Assembly: GCA_029948255.1 (NCBI GenBank)
Contig: JALIZF010001912.1
Coordinates: forward strand, 496,001-560,000
DNA: 64,000 bases
Direction: 5' to 3'
Source: Telmatactis stephensoni
Lineage: Eukaryota > Cnidaria > Anthozoa > Actiniaria > Isophelliidae
This document shows, piece by piece, positions 54,101 through 64,000 of the stretch. The notes below the pieces were generated by a model that saw only the letters and a program-made list of their open reading frames with translations, had not been told where the DNA came from and ran no database searches. Each line of letters opens with the position of its first letter. The stretch's first letter is position 1. A program made the translations under genes and the position numbers.

Positions 54101-57100
54101 TTTACACCAGGCTATAACTTTAAGCGCAACATTGTTGCGTTAAAAGTTTGCGTGGTTTAACATGGCGCGCGACTACAATTTTTGGCGTATCATTGTTGCG
54201 TTAAAAGTTTGCGTGTTGTAGCATGGCACGCGACTATGATTTGTAGCAGAACACTGTTGCGTTAAACGTTTGCGTAGTGTAACATGGCGCGCGACTACGA
54301 TTTGTAGTGCAACACCGTTGCGTAAAAGTTTGCGTGGTCTAACATGGAGCGCGACTACAATTTGTTGCGTTAAAAGTTTGCGTGATTCAACATGGCCCGC
54401 AACTACGATTTATAGCGTATATATTGTTGCGGCAATACGTTGCAGGATTTTGAACGAGCTTGAAAACCCACAATGTTGTGGCGCTAAAAGTTGCCTAGTG
54501 TGACGTTAAAGAGAACGCCGCGCACGATGACGAATTTTGTTGACGTCACCGACGTCAAGAAGAGGACATGAGGACATGATAACAAGCGAAAAGGAGTCCT
54601 GAACGTGGCGTCGCGACGTTGTCACGGTAGTCACGCAATGTACCAATGTGATAAATTCATCTCACGTCCTGTTTTCGCGTCGCGTGACGTTTGCTAAATC
54701 ACTCTAATTAACGATTCTAAGACTCTAGACAATTTTACCTTTATTACACGTGTAGAGCTCCACCCTCATACAAATTGCATACCAACGAACAGGATGAAAT
54801 CGAATATGTCTTGCAGGGAATGGAAAGGCAATGCGGTTTGTCTTGACTTGATCAATTTCATAATTGCCACGAAATTCCTAAAAGCGGAATTGAAGAGTTG
54901 ATTAAAGATTCTAAAATGGAATATATGTAGAACTTCATTGTCAAGTCAAGAAATGGCTACACATTGAAACTGCATTATAGTCAAAATAAAATCAAAACAA
55001 CTTTTATTAGAGCGAATTCGTATGACTGTGAAAATGGCGCCGTGCGGTCAAGGCACGGTTACGGTAAGAACCTCGAATGTTTTTAAAGTGCAGATTTCGT
55101 ATGAGTGTGAAAAGGACCGCGCCGTGCCGTGACCGTGTCAGTGCCGTGTTTCCTATCAAAACATTCGAAAATTCTGCCGTAACCGCGCCGCGACCGTGCC
55201 GCGGCCTTTTCACACTCATACGAAATCTCCACTAGGCAACACGGTACTGACACAGACACAGCACTAGTACAGCGCGGTCCGTTTCACACTCATACGAAAT
55301 CTGCTCTCAAGTATGTTGTTCTATTAAGTGTGTATGGCTTGCGCACTAATAAGTAATAATGTATCTAAAGGAAACCATTGATTTTAACCCGGGTTTAACA
55401 CTAATCCCCCTTCAAACATCCGGTCCCAGACTGCTAATGCGGTTAGTACCAAAGGTATCCCCTTATTACCTTTGGAACGTCCATGCTCTCATGATAATAG
55501 AAATACTTTCTGCCATCGTTGCTGTAAGAAATGGTATATGCTCTGACAGCCTCTGGATGATTGGCACGTGACTGGGTCTGAATGTGGGTGATAATTTGTG
55601 CCTTGCCAAGGTCGATCTATAAATCAAAATAAAGCAAGAATTAATTATTTTACCGTGAAACCCCGATATGATGGTCATTTTTCCGCATCGTCAAACAAAA
55701 AATATATGGACGATAGCCCAATTATCACGAACGAACCCCCGGATAACGAACCACTTATTAAGTCCATTGGCACTTCGTTATATCTCGGTTGCATTGTACA
55801 GTTGAACCTGCACTTTATCCTATATATAATCTAGGTGGTCGCTAAAAACAGGCTGGGTAACAGTTGGAAACCGACTCTGAGTCCAACCTACACTTCCGGC
55901 CGTCTCTCTCTACAAACTGCTACTTTATTCTATTCTCGGCCCGATAACTTTCATCTTGTTTCATCGTTGCAGGCTTCGCTATAAGATACCCCCCCCCCCC
56001 CGCCCTTCCCCCAAGGTGAGTCTCGAGGCTTAACTTAAGCGTATATAACATTTTAACTTAAGCGTATACAGCATCGCCTAGTGAGTCGTAGGTTTTAAAA
56101 ATCCAACTTTTCCTACCTGAAGGTATTCTCTATTTCTGTTTTCCCTTGCGCACCAGGCCCCTATATATTTGCGTTGATTTCTATCTTTCGCATTTAATCT
56201 TGCCTTAAATGGCGGTGCAGACCAACCTCGTAGGATTCTATATGATGAAGCACTAAATGCTCGGTCTGGGATCTGGCCATTTTCAATTCCCACTGGTACA
56301 GATATCTTGCATCCCTCTATAAAGAAGACAATATTCTATGAAGCAGAGGCGTGTTTCTAGCACCGATAACTTTACGGACCCGTTCAATTACCCGATATAA
56401 TTTACGAGCTTTTCTCGAAGCGCATGTTATTTTCATCTTCTGTGATCGACAGCCAAGCTTGGGTGCGCGCGCATTCCCGTAATTTTTTCCTGTAAATTAA
56501 CGGGCGGGCCCGTAAAGTTATCTGGTCTCTCGAGAAACCGGCCCAGGTCACAGGAAATCCTGATGTTCAGTCAGACAGACTTCGTTCATTGTGTCCGTGA
56601 CGAAAAAACATTTCACTGTCGCTTTGTGCGGTACTGTTTGAATGGCCTCTCTGAGACTTCCTCGGTTAAGGCCGGTTGTGAATGGGTACACTGTCGAGGT
56701 GGTACGCACATTTAAATGGCACAGTACGACAGACTTTATTTGCGGCGAACCTTTCTGATTCTGAAGCTGACTATGAACTTAGCCTAGTTCCTCCGCAGGC
56801 TACTACTTCATTGGGTTTCCTGTGGCATCGAACGGGAAGAGAGAAAACTGGGGATACGACAGTCTTCTTGGTTACCACAGAAAGCCCAAAAGTAAAAAGG
56901 AGTTGTCCCATGGAAGCTACCACGAACTCACATCACTGTGAATACATTCTCTCTATCTCTACGAGACGGGTAGTTCATGCTAGTCTGTATTCCAGTATGA
57001 TTGTCTTAGAGCGAAGTGCGCTCAAGTGATTCCATTGGTGTCGTAAACGTCTTACACTAATAGTAAAAGGGAATGACAAAACTAACACGTACCCCAGTGG

Positions 57101-60100
57101 TTCCTGATGCTTTTCTGTTCAGGTCGAGTTGGTTGAGGTCGAGGTGCTGGTGTCCTGGGTTGGGGCCCTAAAAGATTAAAATAGAGGTTGTAAATATATA
57201 TACATTATTGTATGTATTATTACATATACATATTGCATTAATGAAGACGTGAATAAATATTGGCCCTAAGTTTCCAGAATTGACCTTAAGTTTTGACATT
57301 TTGTGAAAGCGATTGTTAAAGGCAAGCGTAAAAGCGAAATTTGCATAAGTTGACAAAAGCACGAAGACGTGACTACGAGCATGCACAGACGTTTTTCACT
57401 AGCGTCACCGATGTATGGAAAATGGTGAATCCTGCGTGGCGGTAAACCTCTCCCCATTACCCCCTCCCCTTTTCCTTACCCTCCCCTCCCCTGGTCCGCA
57501 TCAACCATGCCAAAAGCTAAGTTTGAATCCCGATACCTATAGTAATGATAACGATAAAACTTGCGAAACGAAAGTGTCGCGAAAACTTTGCCTGTGTATT
57601 TGTATTTTTTTGACCCTACATATTATGATATAATGAGTAAAAGGGCTGAATAAGTCACTGCCGAATGGCTTGAAATTGCTTACAGAACCCAATGACTAGC
57701 AAGAAAAAATTAACAGAGAATATGCATGCGCAAGATTGTTGAGCCAGAATATTTTGAGATTCTCCAGTGATTTCTCACTTGCACACATTCTTTTATAATT
57801 CGTACAGAGGTACACTGCTTGGGCTTCCTGTGGTGAAAGCGGTTGTTGAGTAGCAGGCAGGAAATGTATCTTTTGCTTGAAAGATTATTATTAGGGATTA
57901 CGAACAGGTTGCCTTTAAAGTTAGAAACACTTGCAGATGCATACAGAGCGACGAGAAAAGAGATAAGCCTGGGTGCTAATAATGATAAATTTTAATTTTT
58001 ACAAATCTTTATTGTAAACAGCGCTCAGAAATTAATGACTGAAATACTTTTGAAGGTGAAAAACTGTGATAAAGGTATTAAAAAGCTGAGAAAGAAAAGA
58101 AAAAAGAGGAAAAAAGAAAAAAGAAAAAGAGAAGTTTAGGCGTCAGCAGGGCTCGAACCTGTGACACCTAAATGTGCATCCCCGGAAACAAAATAAGCAA
58201 ACTGTTAAACGACTCAAAAATGAAAAAATGAAAAATAAATTTTGGGACGATTCTCCCGAGACATTCATAGAAGCTGAGACATCGAATCGACTTACGTTAC
58301 GGATGAAGATTTCGGCCCCATCCACGCTATCCCGGTGCTACATATAACAGTTATCTTAGCCCGAAGGCCAGGGAGGGAGACGATATCCGGACCCTAATCC
58401 ATACCTTTAGATATCACCTTAGACCGCTGCGCTACCTAGACACTTAATAAATTTAATGACTAATTGGGGTAGTCTATTCGGCGAAGTTTCATTATAATGC
58501 TAATATGTTTATCCCAAATCCTTGGGGACTAAAAAGACCAATCAAAGTCCAGTGATTTAGTGATTTTATAAATAAATAGAAAAAGAAAATAAAGGAATAC
58601 ATTTTCGTGAACACTTATTAATGCATCACACTTCTTTGTGACGTTAAGAAGATCGATACTTCATTAGATCGTTTATGGATTTTCTTTACCGGATTATCAC
58701 TGAAGTTTTTTGCGGTAAGTAAATAAATAACATTTCCTATTTCAAGCCCGAGGGTTTGCAACATTGGTAACGTTATTTCAACGGGTTTCAAACTTTGGAT
58801 TTATGTTTATCAATCGCGCGACTAGTTTGTTGATTCTATATCAAGGAAGCCCCATTTAGTTTGCTCGACTTACAGTTCGTTCAATATCAAAAAGTATATT
58901 TACAATTTAAAACTCCAAATATATTTGTGAGTTGGGTAAATTGAGCGATTATTTGCCGCTCTTTGCTTAATTTCGCATTATTAGAAATCGACGATGCATA
59001 TTTGGCGGTCTTGGGACCACAAAAATACTGCCGGTTTCCCTCGGTCCCAGTCAATAAGTGTTAATTATCATTTGATAAATATAAAACCATACAACGCCCT
59101 AGTTTAATTATTGAACTTACCACCGCATAGACCACATGATTTTTTGCACAACTCTTTAGTGTATTTATAATATTGGGAGTTGGGTTCACAAAAACCTTCT
59201 TTTCTAGTATGTACGACAGTGACGAGCATAAACATCTTTACAATCTATAACAATAATAAATAAAAGGAAATCTGTTTACAACTAGGATTTTTTTCGGTCT
59301 ACATTCGTTCATTGGGATAAAAAAGGTGCCGGGTTTGGAAGTTGGAAGATCGCGCAGAGAGATTTTCGAGGGAAAAATTGAATTGGAGAATTTCCTCAGC
59401 TGTCAACGTTAACAAGACGCACTAGCCACAACAAGTAGATAGCGTTAACTCTGTGGATATACTGATGTGGAACTCCGTAACGATCTGCGTCAGAGGCGCG
59501 CGAACTTGGAGAATCGACGGATAGCTACTCTCGAAGGAGTCTTTGGTTTCGTCACGCAGAAAGCCTTGCGTGACTAGACCAAACAAGGTTATGAGTTCGA
59601 CTAGGGGAGGCAAGAAAGAGAGACCGGAAAAGAGCGCTGTCTTCGATCCTAATTCCTTATACAGTATAACCACTTGACATCGATCTTCTTTGGAGTTCGA
59701 GATGTAGGCGAATACAATTTGATAAAATATTCTGTCCCCATCTGAACATCTATGTAAATTACCTGGATCAATGGTTGGTTGTCGGGTTGGACGAGGTGGG
59801 GGTCGTGTAGCGGGTTGTTTTCCTGTTAAAAGAAAATGAGTGTAACTTCAATATATATTAACCTTCCACAGAGTTCGAATCAAAATTTGTTTTGAGTGAA
59901 ATTAGAGCAATGTATGGGTGTATGATTGTGAAGAATCACCTCATGCTTACACAGCAGTCACTGCACTGCACGGCACGGCACGGCACGGCACGGCACGGCA
60001 CGTTGAAAGTGATAGAGTAGATTTCGTATGACTGAAAACGGCACCGCACGGTCACGGCACGGTTATGACAGGAATTTCGAATGTTTTTATAAACAACACG

Positions 60101-61393
60101 GCACTGACACGGTCACGGCACGGCACGGTCCGTTTCACACTCATACGAAATCTGCTCTATACAACGTAACACGGAAATGATACGTCACTGTGATGTAAAA
60201 AGTTGGACGTAAACCTCAAAATTGGAATCAATGATTGTGCTATTTTGACATTTTTAAGAAATTTGCTTTTTCAATGCTATGCTGTAAAAATGACTCACTT
60301 TTCATCCCTGTTCCCCTTTCCATATTATTGTTCCAAAATCTGCCCGAGCAGAAGCTGGAGGTTGAGTCATTTTAGTGGAGAGTGGGAATGAGACAAAGCT
60401 CTGAAGGAGCAAATCAGGCAGTAAAATTATGGGAAAACGAAAAAACGGGAATTCTGACATACAAGAAGTAACTTACCGCTACATAGACCACACGTTACTT
60501 TACAGTGATGCTCAATATTTTTAAAATATTTATGTCGTGGATCACAATATCCCTGTTTCTTCCAGCCTGCGCATCCACTTGCAATATCTTTACAACGAGG
60601 TTCTGAAAGTAGTCAATCAAAAGTATATATATGCTGTAATTTTGTCAGCGTTCTTTGCCATCTTATCTTAATCGTCCTTATTCAATAGTTCCCTTCACAG
60701 TTCTCTGCGCCATCTTGAAAGGTAGCCATGCCTTTAGGGACTTGTCAGAAATTAGCAGGGGGAGGGGGGGGGGTGGAATTTTAGAATTGAGCGCTGGAAA
60801 TTCTGTGCCCCCCCCCCCCCCCCCCTAAAATCGGGATGAAATTTTCATGACCCTTCCCTAGGATTGGGCAAAAAAATAGCAAAATTTCTTATTTTTACTG
60901 CCCATTTTTTGGTGACCCTCCCCTTTTCAGGGGCTCCAAAAGTTGTGACCCTCCCCCATTTTCCACCCCCCCCCCCCCCCTGCTAATTTCTGACAAGTCC
61001 CTTACATCGAAGCGAGACGAACGGTGAGTTTGCAATAATAGCGACCTGTGAATAATTGTCCTAGGTGTTAAAAAAGGTATCTATCATTGCATGCTCACTG
61101 TTCGTCTCGCTTCGATGCAAAGACACGGCTACCTTTCAAGATGGCGTAGGGAACTGTAAAGTGGACTATTACAACTAGCCTCTTTCGCAGGTATCTCTTC
61201 TTCGACAAATTTGGGTTTCCTGTGTTAACCGCGAACACAGGAAACCCAACAAATAAAACGTAAATGGACTTACTACAAAATCCGCAGGTTTTGCCACAAA
61301 CAGACTTCATGTAACTGTAATAACTAGAAGACCTGTCACAGAACCCTTGGCTCTTCCATTTGACACATTTGTCAGCATAGCTGTCTCTACATC
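51146..61393 (-). CDS. Secreted mosaic protein: ShK repeats, F5/8C, trypsin-like domain (5' end missing)
   Basis: Exons in order: 61274-61393 (ShK 1), 60477-60602 (ShK 2), 59763-59822 (Pro/Thr/Arg linker), 59121-59244 (ShK 3, frameshifted), 57093-57167 (Pro-rich linker), 56117-56316, 55470-55616 and 54739-54877 (F5/8 type C/discoidin), 53799-53969 (ShK 4), 52662-53081, 52127-52327 and 51146-51294 (chymotrypsin fold). Phases agree at all junctions except for one extra base in ShK 3. F5/8C shows IDLGKAQIITHIQTQSR and RFHPVRWYAICMRVELY-C. The protease shows the activation-site-like IVGGSDA, His in TAAHC and Asp in ENDVALV, but the Ser motif reads CEMDTGG. About 640 aa are visible. No signal peptide or start codon was recognised, so the 5' end lies in 61394-64000 or beyond. 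Expected extracellular, perhaps matrix or secretory. ShK folds occur in toxins but also in many cnidarian enzymes; nothing here marks a toxin. Confidence 0.85.
51399..51597. mobile_element. Foldback element in protease intron
   Basis: The left end TAGCCTCCTTCGCAGACAAC, then GGGATTCCTTT, is inverted at the right end (CTAGCCTTCTCCGCAGGCAA, then GGGTTTCCTTT). The interior is pyrimidine-rich, with a direct repeat of TATTCCGCCTCTCCCCC. The same end motif (TAGCCTCTTTCGCAGG) recurs alone at 61172-61187. Confidence 0.65.
53282..53433. mobile_element. TA-type MITE family B, copy 2
   Basis: The ends TAGAGCAGATTTCGTAT and its inverted partner CGAAATCTACTCTA flank CCGTG/GCCGTG-rich arms. The centre carries CATTCGAAATTCCTGCCGTA. 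TA occurs at both edges, as in the 60014 copy. It lies in the intron upstream of the first trypsin exon. Confidence 0.75.
54125..54480 (+). repeat. 61-bp minisatellite
   Basis: About five and a half units carry TTGTTGCGTTAAAAGTTTGC and AACATGGCGCGCGACTACGA. Unit starts at 54131, 54192, 54253 and 54314 give an exact 61-bp period; the fifth unit lost about 9 bp. It is in the intron between the discoidin and ShK 4 exons. Its open frame is a repeat artefact. Confidence 0.9.
54490..54715 (+). repeat. Dispersed repeat family, copy 3 (CpG-rich)
   Basis: The least decayed of three copies (others at 41725-42000 and 50560-50760). It contains GACGTTAAAGAGAACGCCGC, GACGTCACCGACGTCAAGAA and AACGTGGCGTCGCGACGTTG. 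No terminal repeat or coding capacity was recognised. Confidence 0.7.
55008..55310. mobile_element. MITE family B: one copy nested in another
   Basis: The outer copy begins TTAGAGCGAATTCGTATGAC and ends CATACGAAATCTGCTCT. At about 55088-55232 it is interrupted by a second complete copy (GTGCAGATTTCGTATGAGTG inverted at its end), placed in the central TTTTTATAAA-type segment that is continuous in the 60014 copy. It is in a discoidin-domain intron. Confidence 0.7.
56345..56548. mobile_element. MITE family C, copy 2
   Basis: The left end GTTTCTAGCACCGATAACTT, then TACGGACCCG, is inverted at the right end (GGCCGGTTTCTCGAGAGACC, then GATAACTTTACGGGCCCG). Better preserved than 46262-46472. It lies just upstream of the first discoidin exon. 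Confidence 0.7.
58141..58440 (-). repeat. Possible tRNA-like remnant
   Basis: On the minus strand, GTAGCGCAGCGGTCTAAGG near 58412-58436 resembles a Pol III A box and CAGGTTCGAGCCCTG near 58148-58163 a B box. They are about 250 bp apart, too far for an intact tRNA. This may be two different tRNA-derived fragments. Low confidence. Confidence 0.3.
59121..59244 (-). pseudogene. ShK exon with 1-nt frameshift
   Basis: The first half reads an ShK start (DCKDVYARHC) and then hits TAG at 59204-59206; the second half continues the ShK pattern (EGFCEPN to KKSCGLC) in another frame. The exon is 124 nt, whereas neighbouring phases require one base fewer. The extra base is near 59206. Either the allele is broken or skipped here, or the base is a sequencing or assembly error. 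An alternative acceptor at that TAG would drop the first half of the domain. Confidence 0.75.
59966..60002 (+). repeat. (GGCAC)n pentamer array
   Basis: About seven CGGCA/GGCAC units occur immediately beside MITE family B copy 4. The pentamer is also the motif repeated inside that MITE (GGCACGG), so the array may have grown from a MITE fragment. Confidence 0.85.
60014..60160. mobile_element. TA-type MITE family B, best copy
   Basis: The ends TAGAGTAGATTTCGTATGAC and its inverted partner TCATACGAAATCTGCTCTA are flanked by TA. The arms are GGCACGG-rich and the centre reads TTTCGAATGTTTTTATAAAC. It is about 147 bp with no coding capacity, in the intron between ShK 2 and the first linker. Confidence 0.8.
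60695..61160. mobile_element. Large foldback element interrupted by another MITE
   Basis: The arm ACAGTTCTCTGCGCCATCTT, then GAAAGGTAGCC and CATCGAAGCGAGACGAAC, is matched in reverse complement at about 61081-61157. The left arm is continuous only after removing 60737-61001 plus one TTA. About 75 bp of matched arm surround a short loop. It is in the intron between ShK 1 and ShK 2. Confidence 0.75.
60737..61001. mobile_element. Nested MITE, GGGACTTGTCAG ends, TTA target (Harbinger-like)
   Basis: The ends GGGACTTGTCAGAAATTAGC and its exact inverse are flanked by TTA on both sides (60734-60736, 61002-61004). TIRs starting GGG with a 3-bp TWA duplication are the known hallmark of PIF/Harbinger MITEs. 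The interior holds several poly-G/poly-C runs. Confidence 0.75.
61211..61249. repeat. Perfect 16-bp hairpin with 7-nt loop
   Basis: TTGGGTTTCCTGTGTT, loop AACCGCG, then the exact inverse AACACAGGAAACCCAA. It lies in the intron 25 bp downstream (in transcript sense) of the ShK 1 exon and next to a fragment of the 51399 foldback end. Confidence 0.9.
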
Positions 61394-64000
61394 CTGGAAT
61401 GCAAAGAAAATATATGGTGAACAAAAGTAGAACAAGTCAACAATGGATATCATAACGACATTAAAGACTTTACGAAATTAATTTTAAGGTGACAAAATTA
61501 ACTATTTTCCCATATCTAGATATATTCCTACCAGTTACTTGCTTAGTGGCGCAGGGGGAATGGACAAGAGGGGAGGGGAGAGAAGGGAGGGGGGACTTCC
61601 CTTTCTCTCCCGTCTTTCTCTTCCTCCCCCTCTGAACCGCGTTACGCAGGACTGCGTCTTACATCTGATCTCATATTCCGAATTTCGATAAATCTGTAAT
61701 CCCTAAGTCCATTTAAAATAATTCCCAAAATACTCCTTGGAACGAGGGGCGTATAAAGCAAGCAATATTTTCTCGTGATCGATGACGGTCCATCAAAGAG
61801 TGAAAATTTTGAAGGGCAGCCGGAGAGAGCGGGTTGGTCATGAAAAGGCTAAAAGCGTTGTCTTCTAGGGAGAGATCAGATGGGCTTCCTTTATAGAATA
61901 ATGGTGATTTGCTGTACTTTCCGATCTTCTAATACTTTCTAATGTTTCTAGTAGATCAGTATATTTTACAAATCCTGTCTGGTCCTTGACCTTTCAACAA
62001 CAAAAACATCCAGTTATTCTAATTAACGATCTCACCATGGGAAAAGTAACTCAAGACAGAAATTACGTAATATCCTACAAGTTTCTTCAAGAACCCTCGT
62101 GAAGCACGCAAGAGGGTGACAACTTGCTAATTTTGTCTCCAAACAGGAAGGAAGATCCCCTCAGTGTCAAAAGATTATTAATTAATTGACTCCATTTAGT
62201 GGTTGCACTTGGTTGATGGACCTCTTTAACTTCTTGCGGGAGGTTTCATTAAACAGAAGAGGAATAAGATTATTGAACAATAGTCGATCTCTAGACTTGA
62301 TGGCTATTCAACCGGGAGGCCATTTTACAGTCATATATTTGTCACGATTGTCATACAAGAAGATTTTCTCGATTCTTTTCTGGGCCGGAGAGAAGAGATG
62401 AAAATGAAACTGTGCTTGCAAGACGTATCTACACCACATGGGTTGAGTAGGGTAAACATCTGTCCCTTGCCTCAGTTTGACAGCTCACTAGCTCGCCTTA
62501 GATCTACCCTTCTATCGCCTTAGATCAACCCTTGACTGGCCTTGGGCCTACACGATCTTCACTCATCTTAGCTGTACCCTTCATTCGCCTTAGGCCAGTC
62601 TATACCCTTGACTCGCCTTAGGTCTATTCTTCACCACTCGTATTAGTTCTACTCCTTCATTCGCCTTAGGCGGGTACACCTTTGACTGGCCTTAGGTCTT
62701 AGACATTTTTCCCTTGTCTTGCCTTAGATCCACCCTTCACTCGCCCTAGGTTTACCAAGGAGATGTGAGGGTTTTACCCAATCAGACCAATGAGCAACGA
62801 CCCCTCCCTGCTCACAGCCACTTTCGGCAACCTTGGAGGTAAGCTGCACTTACAAACATACACAAATTTGTGATTTTCGAAAGATTTTCCACTGCGCATT
62901 TCCCTGAAAAGATCATATTCTTCCTCCCCTTCTTCTCGAGACAGTTAGTCAAAGGTTAACTCAATGCCAAACCATTTATTATCAATGGATATCATGCTGT
63001 TGGCATTGGATTCCGACCGAGGGTCGCTCCACAGATTTGCCTTGTAATCCACTATCTTGTTAACGACAGCTTTAAATGTGTTGTATAAATATCACTGTGA
63101 TATCAAGAATTAATGGAGGACAAATAATCTTTTTGGCTTTGATACGGGCTTTGATATCGTTTTATCGAGTCATCTGATCTCCCGGTTTGATAATGGGGCA
63201 AATTAGCGCTCTCTCACTCAACAACAACTATCATATAACACAATACAACAGATTATTTTTTTGCTTAACTCGAGTATATTTTGGCTAGTTCGTCAGGTGA
63301 GAATTAGGAAGACAAAATATTTATGCTTCGTAAGCTGGAGAAACGGACAATAGTTGATATGATAGTTTATATTTTGTCTTTAAATACCAGAATGTCTTTG
63401 GTTGGGCTTCGGTACAAGTTTGCGCTTCTCGTGTTTGTTTATAAACTGCTATAGAAAATAATATCAACATCTTCTGGTTTCGGTTTTGAGAACTTCTTGG
63501 AATGCAGGAGAGAGAGAGAGAGAATGTTTTCTTTTGTATTCTTCGTGTGGAACCCATCCAAGATATTTACGTATATTTAATTTAATTATGGCACGTGAGC
63601 ATTGGACTCAAATTCTAGCTCTATCTAATATGCAAGTCGATGATCTCGTGTAAGAACTTTGATGGCGTCTGATTATATGTCTAATCGTTCTTTCTTACAA
63701 AATGGAGGACTGTTTGTAATTACTCGTGCCCAGGCCGTAGGCCGGCACGAGTCTAGGTTTACCTTTTCTATATATCTATCTATCGTCGACGTCGAGAATC
63801 TGCCACGAAAACGAGGCAAGCCACAGGCACCCCAAGCAATCATTTAGAGCAGCGCGTCACACAAGCGTACAACGCAATATAAAGCAAATAGACGGGTCTG
63901 GGTTCGAATCCTCATGGAAAAAAAATATTTTTTTTTCGCCTACTATGTAGTAAATATTATCTTGTCATGTGTTTATATGCTTTTTTCTGGTTTTGGAACA
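61394..64000. other. Upstream flank of the mosaic gene, no coding exon recognised
   Basis: No start codon/signal-peptide exon with a fitting donor was found. The stretch contains the 62445-62765 minisatellite, a GA/GT-rich patch and, at about 63895-63915, a lone Pol III B-box-like GGGTTCGAATCC followed by A/T runs. Confidence 0.45.
62445..62765 (+). repeat. Degenerate minisatellite of CTCGCCTTAGxTCTACCCTT
   Basis: About a dozen imperfect units of roughly 25-30 bp are built on CGCCTTAG(A/G)TCTACCCTT(C/G)ACT. Spacing is irregular, so the array is old. Confidence 0.8.

Noticed and set aside
54270..54503. Plus-strand frame with repeated ATTIC motifs
   Set aside because: Direct translation of the 61-bp minisatellite.
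56682..57029. 115-codon plus-strand frame opposite the discoidin introns
   Set aside because: No recognised family, opposite to a well-supported gene, and no splice or promoter support.
58141..58440. Functional tRNA gene
   Set aside because: A- and B-box-like motifs are about 250 bp apart and no cloverleaf could be formed.

Overview
The window is eukaryotic nuclear DNA. It is AT-rich and intron-dense, with GT-AG introns, many short foldback transposons, tRNA-derived SINEs, a truncated non-LTR retrotransposon tail and several minisatellites. Three protein-coding genes could be reconstructed exon by exon, all on the minus strand. Together with a secreted protein that combines several ShK (cysteine-rich) domains with a discoidin domain and a trypsin fold, this points to an anthozoan cnidarian, probably a stony coral. 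That assignment is inference, because no species marker is present.

Layout: (1) 1-600 is a CpG-rich stretch with a perfect E2F-type palindrome and two plus-strand splice-donor-like sites; it probably belongs to a gene lying mostly outside the window. (2) 2571-15262 is a complete Groucho/TLE transcriptional co-repressor in 20 coding exons (755 aa by my splicing), including an inferred 5-nt microexon. (3) 15.3-25.1 kb is gene-poor spacer with a CArG box upstream of TLE, purine tracts and AT-rich repeats. (4) 25630-49418 is a complete SMG5 (EST1B-like) nonsense-mediated-decay factor in 21 coding exons (980 aa), from the 14-3-3-like N-terminus to the C-terminal PIN domain. Its introns hold most of the mobile elements and satellites. 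(5) 51146-61393 is the 3' part of a secreted mosaic gene read ShK-ShK-linker-ShK-linker-F5/8C-ShK-trypsin; its 5' end was not found and probably lies beyond the window. The trypsin domain has lost the catalytic Ser, and one ShK exon carries a 1-nt frameshift.

The exon phases support the models. Every TLE and SMG5 junction is in phase and the summed coding lengths are multiples of three. In the mosaic gene every junction is in phase except for the one extra base in the third ShK exon. The three genes have unrelated roles (transcriptional repression, mRNA quality control, extracellular matrix/secretion), and nothing suggests they work as a unit.

The most unusual points are the TLE microexon, two Arg-Asp/Glu mixed-charge tracts in TLE, the degenerate protease, the frameshifted ShK exon, upstream start codons ahead of SMG5, a SINE forming the upstream part of an SMG5 splice acceptor, and two cases of foldback elements nested in other elements.
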